The notes under the pieces: generated by a model
Seen by the model: only the letters and a program-made list of their open reading frames with translations
What the model was told of the DNA's origin: nothing
Databases searched by the model: none
Position numbers and translations under genes: made by a program
Source of the DNA: Streptomyces malaysiensis subsp. samsunensis
GTDB lineage: Bacteria > Actinomycetota > Actinomycetes > Streptomycetales > Streptomycetaceae
Assembly: GCF_024519315.1 (NCBI RefSeq)
Contig: NZ_JANIIC010000053.1
Span: 1-64,000, forward strand
Length of the DNA: 64,000 nucleotides
Reading direction: 5' to 3'
Shown: positions 60,952-64,000 of the stretch, piece after piece
Layout: each line of letters starts with the position of its first letter
How positions within the stretch are numbered: the first letter of the stretch is position 1

Positions 60952-62215
60952 GGCCGGCCGGGGTCCCGTGCCCCGTCCGGCGGTCCTCCTGCCCCGCCGG
61001 GCGGCCGTCGAGTGCCCGGTCCAGATCGCGCCACAGATCCTCGACGTCCTCCAGCCCGACCGACATCCGCAGCAGCCGGTCGCCGATCCCGGCGGAGCGG
61101 CGGTCCCCCTCGGCCACGATGCGGTGGCTGATGGAGGCCGGGTGCTGGATCAGGGTGTCCACGCTGCCCAGGCTCACCGCCGGGGTGATCAGCCGCACTC
61201 CGCCGATCACCGCATGCGGATCGCCGCGGGTCTCGAAGGCCAGCATCGCCCCGCCGATCCGCGGATAGTGGACGCGGGCCACCCGGGGATCGGCGGCCAG
61301 CCGCCGGGCCAGCTCGCCCGCGGTGGCAGAGGCGGCCCGCATCCGCACCGGCAGCGTGGACAGTCCGCGCAGCAGCAGATATCCGGCGAGCGGATGCAGC
61401 ACTCCGCCGGTGGCGAACCGCACCCGGCGCAGCGTCCGGGCGAACTCCTCGTCACAGGCCACCACGCCGCCCATCACATCGCCGTGTCCGCCGAGGTACT
61501 TGGTGGCGCTGTGCAGGACGAGGCCCGCGCCCCGCTCGGCCGGACGCTGGAGCACCGGTGTGGCGAAGGTGTTGTCCACGAGCAGCGGGACCGTGCCACA
61601 GGAGTGGGCGACGGCCCGCAGATCGAGTTCGGCGAGTGTCGGATTGGCCGGGGTCTCCACCATGACAAGGCCGGTGTCGGGGCGGATCGCGTCCGCGATC
61701 CCGGCGGGGTCCACCCAGGTGACCTCGGTGCCCAGCAGCCCGGTGTCCAGCAGATGGTCGCTGCACCCGTACAGCGGGCGGACCGCCACCACATGGCGCA
61801 GCCCCTGGGCCCCTCGCGCCAGCAGACACGCGCTGAGCGCCGCCATGCCGCTGGCGAACGCGACCGCGCTCTCGGTGCCCTCCAGCCGGGCCAGAGCGGT
61901 CTCGAAGCGGGCCACGGTGGGATTGTCCAGGCGGGCGTAGACCGGCGGGCCGTCCGGCCGGGCGCCGGTGGCGGCGAACGCGTCGATCCTGGCGGCCTCC
62001 TGGCGGCTGTCGTACGAGGGATAGGTCGTCGACAGATCCAGGGGTACGGCGTGCAGGCCCATGGCCGGAAGGTCCTCGCGCCCGGCGTGCACGGCCTCGG
62101 TGGCGAACCCCTGCCGTCCGGCTTCGCCGCGAGGATCCCGCGCGCTCGGTGTGGTCCGCGTGCCCGGTGTGGTCCGCGTGCGCCCTGTGCTTCCCGTGCT
62201 CTCCCTGATGTCCAT
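60872..62215 (-). CDS. Cys/Met metabolism PLP-dependent enzyme (cystathionine gamma-synthase/lyase family)
   Basis: 447 aa. PLP family landmarks: STTYPSY, YARLDNPTVARFETALARLEG, GMAALSACLL, VDNTFATPVLQRP, and Schiff-base Lys239 in LHSATKYLGGHGDVMGG, then SLGSVDTLIQHPASISHR. Could be cystathionine gamma-lyase, gamma-synthase or methionine gamma-lyase. About 35 N-terminal residues are a repeat-like basic extension (GRTRTTPGTRTTPSARD). It has no ribosome site, so the start is uncertain. Divergent from an Lrp regulator. Confidence 0.92.
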   Translation of the reverse strand: MDIRESTGSTGRTRTTPGTRTTPSARDPRGEAGRQGFATEAVHAGREDLPAMGLHAVPLDLSTTYPSYDSRQEAARIDAFAATGARPDGPPVYARLDNPTVARFETALARLEGTESAVAFASGMAALSACLLARGAQGLRHVVAVRPLYGCSDHLLDTGLLGTEVTWVDPAGIADAIRPDTGLVMVETPANPTLAELDLRAVAHSCGTVPLLVDNTFATPVLQRPAERGAGLVLHSATKYLGGHGDVMGGVVACDEEFARTLRRVRFATGGVLHPLAGYLLLRGLSTLPVRMRAASATAGELARRLAADPRVARVHYPRIGGAMLAFETRGDPHAVIGGVRLITPAVSLGSVDTLIQHPASISHRIVAEGDRRSAGIGDRLLRMSVGLEDVEDLWRDLDRALDGRPAGQEDRRTGHGTPAGLSANAAGPAAAEAGPARAPVPGRGGR

Positions 62216-62275
62216 GCGGTGAAGGGTGAACAACGACCGGGTTCTGCGGGCTGATGTCCGTGCTACGTTCGGCCG

Positions 62276-62770
62276 ATGCCCGAAACCGTCGCTCTCGATC
62301 CGGTGGACCTCCGGATACTGCGACTGCTCCAGAACGACGCCCGGACCACCTACCGCGATCTGGCCGCCCAGGTCGGCGTGGCGCCCTCGACCTGTCTGGA
62401 CCGGGTGGCCCGGCTGCGCCGCTCCGGGGTGATCCTCGGCCATGAACTCCGCCTGGACCCCACCAAGCTGGGGCGCGGTCTCGAGGCCCTGCTCTCGGTG
62501 CAGCTGCGGCCGCACCGCCGGGAGCTGGTCGGCCCGTTCGTGGAGCGGATCCGGGCACTGCCCGAGTCCCGGGCGCTGTTCCACCTGGCCGGGCCGGACG
62601 ACTATCTGGTGCATGTCGCGGTGGCCGACACCGCCGATCTCCAGCGGCTGGTGCTGGACGAGTTCACCTCGCGCCGCGAGGTGGCCCGGGTCGAGACCCG
62701 GCTGATCTTCCAGCAGTGGAGCTGCGGCCCGCTGCTGCCGCCCGCGCGAGACGGCTCAGCAGCCCCGTAG
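62276..62770 (+). CDS. Lrp/AsnC family transcriptional regulator
   Basis: 164 aa. The N-terminal helix-turn-helix is DLRILRLLQNDARTTYRDLAAQVGVAPSTCLDRVARLRRSGVI, followed by the RAM-type ligand-binding domain (LLSVQLRPHRRELVGPFVERI, FHLAGPDDYLVHVAVADT). It is divergent from the Cys/Met PLP gene across 60 bp. Such Lrp/PLP-enzyme pairs usually show amino-acid-responsive control of the enzyme, as with methionine gamma-lyase/MdeR. Confidence 0.93.
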   Translation: MPETVALDPVDLRILRLLQNDARTTYRDLAAQVGVAPSTCLDRVARLRRSGVILGHELRLDPTKLGRGLEALLSVQLRPHRRELVGPFVERIRALPESRALFHLAGPDDYLVHVAVADTADLQRLVLDEFTSRREVARVETRLIFQQWSCGPLLPPARDGSAAP

Positions 62771-62843
62771 CACACTCCTGTTCCCATGCGTCACATCCCC
62801 TTGGTGCTGACGCCGCACCCCGGAACGTACGAGGATGGGCCGC

Positions 62844-64000
62844 ATGTCCGATACCAAGAACGCTCCGCTGCCCCGTCAGGTCGCCGACAGCTATGTCGAC
62901 GCCCTCATCGAACTCGACCCGATCACCGGCACCTACCTGGGCGTTCCCGAGAGCTCCCGGCGCCTTCCGGACTACTCCCCCGAGGGGGCCAAGGCCGGCG
63001 CCGACCTGGCCCGCGCCACCCTGGACCGGCTGGCCGAGGCCGAGGCGCGCCCGGGCGCGGACAGCGACGCCGAGCGCCGCTGCGCCCGGCTGCTGCGGGA
63101 GCGGCTGACCGCCGAACTCGCCGTGCACGACGCCGACGAAGGGCTGCGCGCGGTCAGCAACCTGAGCTCCCCGCTGCACTCGGTGCGCGGCATCTTCACC
63201 GTGATGCCCGCCGAGACCGAGGAGGACTGGTCGGCGGTCGCGGCCCGGCTGCGCGCCGTACCGGCCGCGCTCGAGGGGTATCGCGCCTCGCTCGCCGAGG
63301 GGCTGCGGCGGGGCCTGCCGGGCGGCCCCCGGCAGGTGGCCACGGTCCTGGAGCAGCTGGCGGAGTGGATCGGCACGGACGGCGGCTGGTTCGCCGACTT
63401 CACCGCCGAGGGCCCCGACGCGCTGCGCGGTGAGCTGGACGAGGCTGCCGCGGCGGCGACGGGCGCGCTGGTCGCGCTCCGCGACTGGCTGCGCGACACC
63501 TACGCCCCGGGGATCGAGGGCGCCCCCGATGTGGTGGGGCGTGAGCGCTACCGCCGCTGGGCCCGGATGTGGAACGGCACCGATCTCGACCTGGACGAGG
63601 CGTATGCGTACGGCTGGTCGGAATTCCACCGCATCCACGCCGAGATGCGCACCGAGGCAGAGAAGATCCTGCCCGGCGCCGACCCGTGGGAGGCGCTGCG
63701 CCACCTCGACGCGCACGGTGCGCATATCGAGGGCGTCGAGGAGACCCGGGTGTGGCTCCAGGAGCTGATGGACGAGGCCATCGAGAAGCTGAACGGCACC
63801 CACTTCGATCTGGCCGACCGGGTCAAGCGGGTGGAGTCGATGATCGCCCCGCCGGGCAGCGCGGCGGCGCCGTACTACACCCAGCCGTCGGTGGACTTCT
63901 CCCGCCCCGGCCGGACCTGGTTGCCCACGATGGGCGAGACCCGCTTCCCCGTCTACGACCTGGTCTCCACCTGGTACCACGAGGGCGTCCCCGGTCACCA
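62844..64000 (+). CDS. DUF885 family protein, partial (cut at the window end)
   Basis: The ATG at 62844 encodes at least 385 residues up to the window edge, which falls within the metal-binding-like HEGVPGHH motif. Typical segments: VADSYVDALIELDPITGTYLG, LDAHGAHIEGVEETRVWLQELMDEAI, TRFPVYDLVSTWYHEGVPGHH. Members are zinc-metallopeptidase-like proteins, often lipoproteins, but this one has no signal peptide. Role unknown. Full length is probably about 560 residues, so the C-terminal part is missing. Confidence 0.9.
   Translation, partial: MSDTKNAPLPRQVADSYVDALIELDPITGTYLGVPESSRRLPDYSPEGAKAGADLARATLDRLAEAEARPGADSDAERRCARLLRERLTAELAVHDADEGLRAVSNLSSPLHSVRGIFTVMPAETEEDWSAVAARLRAVPAALEGYRASLAEGLRRGLPGGPRQVATVLEQLAEWIGTDGGWFADFTAEGPDALRGELDEAAAAATGALVALRDWLRDTYAPGIEGAPDVVGRERYRRWARMWNGTDLDLDEAYAYGWSEFHRIHAEMRTEAEKILPGADPWEALRHLDAHGAHIEGVEETRVWLQELMDEAIEKLNGTHFDLADRVKRVESMIAPPGSAAAPYYTQPSVDFSRPGRTWLPTMGETRFPVYDLVSTWYHEGVPGH

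Overview
The window is 64 kb of very GC-rich, densely coded DNA. Its genes mark it as chromosomal Streptomyces: a conservon, XRE/DUF397 pairs, HATPase anti-sigma-type kinases, a MurT/GatD pair, an orphan MacB-type ATPase, F420-type oxidoreductases, GTG and TTG starts and a leaderless promoter. From memory, the order pfkA - tap - urease - bioBAD - purB resembles the S. coelicolor SCO12xx region, so this looks like conserved arm/core-border chromosome and not a mobile island. I found no tRNA, rRNA, CRISPR, prophage or transposase gene.

Layout. 0-3.4 kb: a TetR regulator facing two strong palindromic operators and the remnant of a deleted small gene, then an anti-sigma-type ATPase with a partner hypothetical and an SDR. 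3.5-3.73 kb: a MITE-like palindromic element. 3.8-9.1 kb: an NsdA-like TPR regulator divergent from an XRE(DUF5753)/DUF397 pair, a kinase-like protein with a degenerate P-loop, an SAM methyltransferase and a cis-prenyltransferase. 9.3-11.4 kb: an acyl-CoA dehydrogenase divergent from a TetR gene, with three half-sites between them. 11.5-16.8 kb: peptide deformylase, the murT-gatD peptidoglycan amidation pair, phosphofructokinase, a CtaG-like copper/cytochrome oxidase assembly protein and a 51-residue membrane protein. 16.9-21.4 kb: a complete conservon (cvnA-B-C-D) translationally coupled to a P450 that lacks the ExxR motif.

21.6-24.5 kb: an epimerase and a secreted tripeptidyl aminopeptidase. 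24.6-30.6 kb: a six-gene urease operon, ureABCFGD. Both UreF and UreD carry long, unrelated repeat-built N-terminal extensions, and the ureB-ureC junction has a 90-bp tandem duplication. 31-34.1 kb: a secreted M28 aminopeptidase, an orphan Phd/YefM antitoxin with TGTACA operators, a ClpP paralogue and a secreted NlpC/P60 protein. 34.2-37.7 kb: a VOC protein overlapping a cyclase-homology protein fused to a DUF5919-like C-terminal region, an anti-sigma-type ATPase and a second XRE/DUF397 pair. 37.8-42.6 kb: biotin synthesis (bioF divergent from bioB-bioA-bioD), with a Cys/His tail on BioB. 42.6-49.7 kb: a methyltransferase, an ABC ATPase without a permease, an LLM oxidoreductase, a GNAT, two coupled CNNM/CBS proteins, two small hypotheticals and an SGNH hydrolase. 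49.8-51.8 kb: leaderless purB and a Mug glycosylase. 51.8-59.5 kb: a P-loop kinase-like protein, a ROK regulator without its zinc motif, a GntR/HutC regulator and an SDR sharing a DasR-like operator, an alpha/beta hydrolase, a Tat-exported PhoD phosphatase and a DUF1990 protein. 59.6-64 kb: an ACT-GNAT acetyltransferase overlapping tail-to-tail with a Cys/Met-metabolism PLP enzyme, a divergent Lrp regulator, and a DUF885 peptidase cut by the window end.

The strongest leads for undescribed biology are the cyclase-homology/DUF5919-like fusion, the repeat-expanded urease chaperones, the BioB tail, and the antitoxin-operator/ClpP arrangement.
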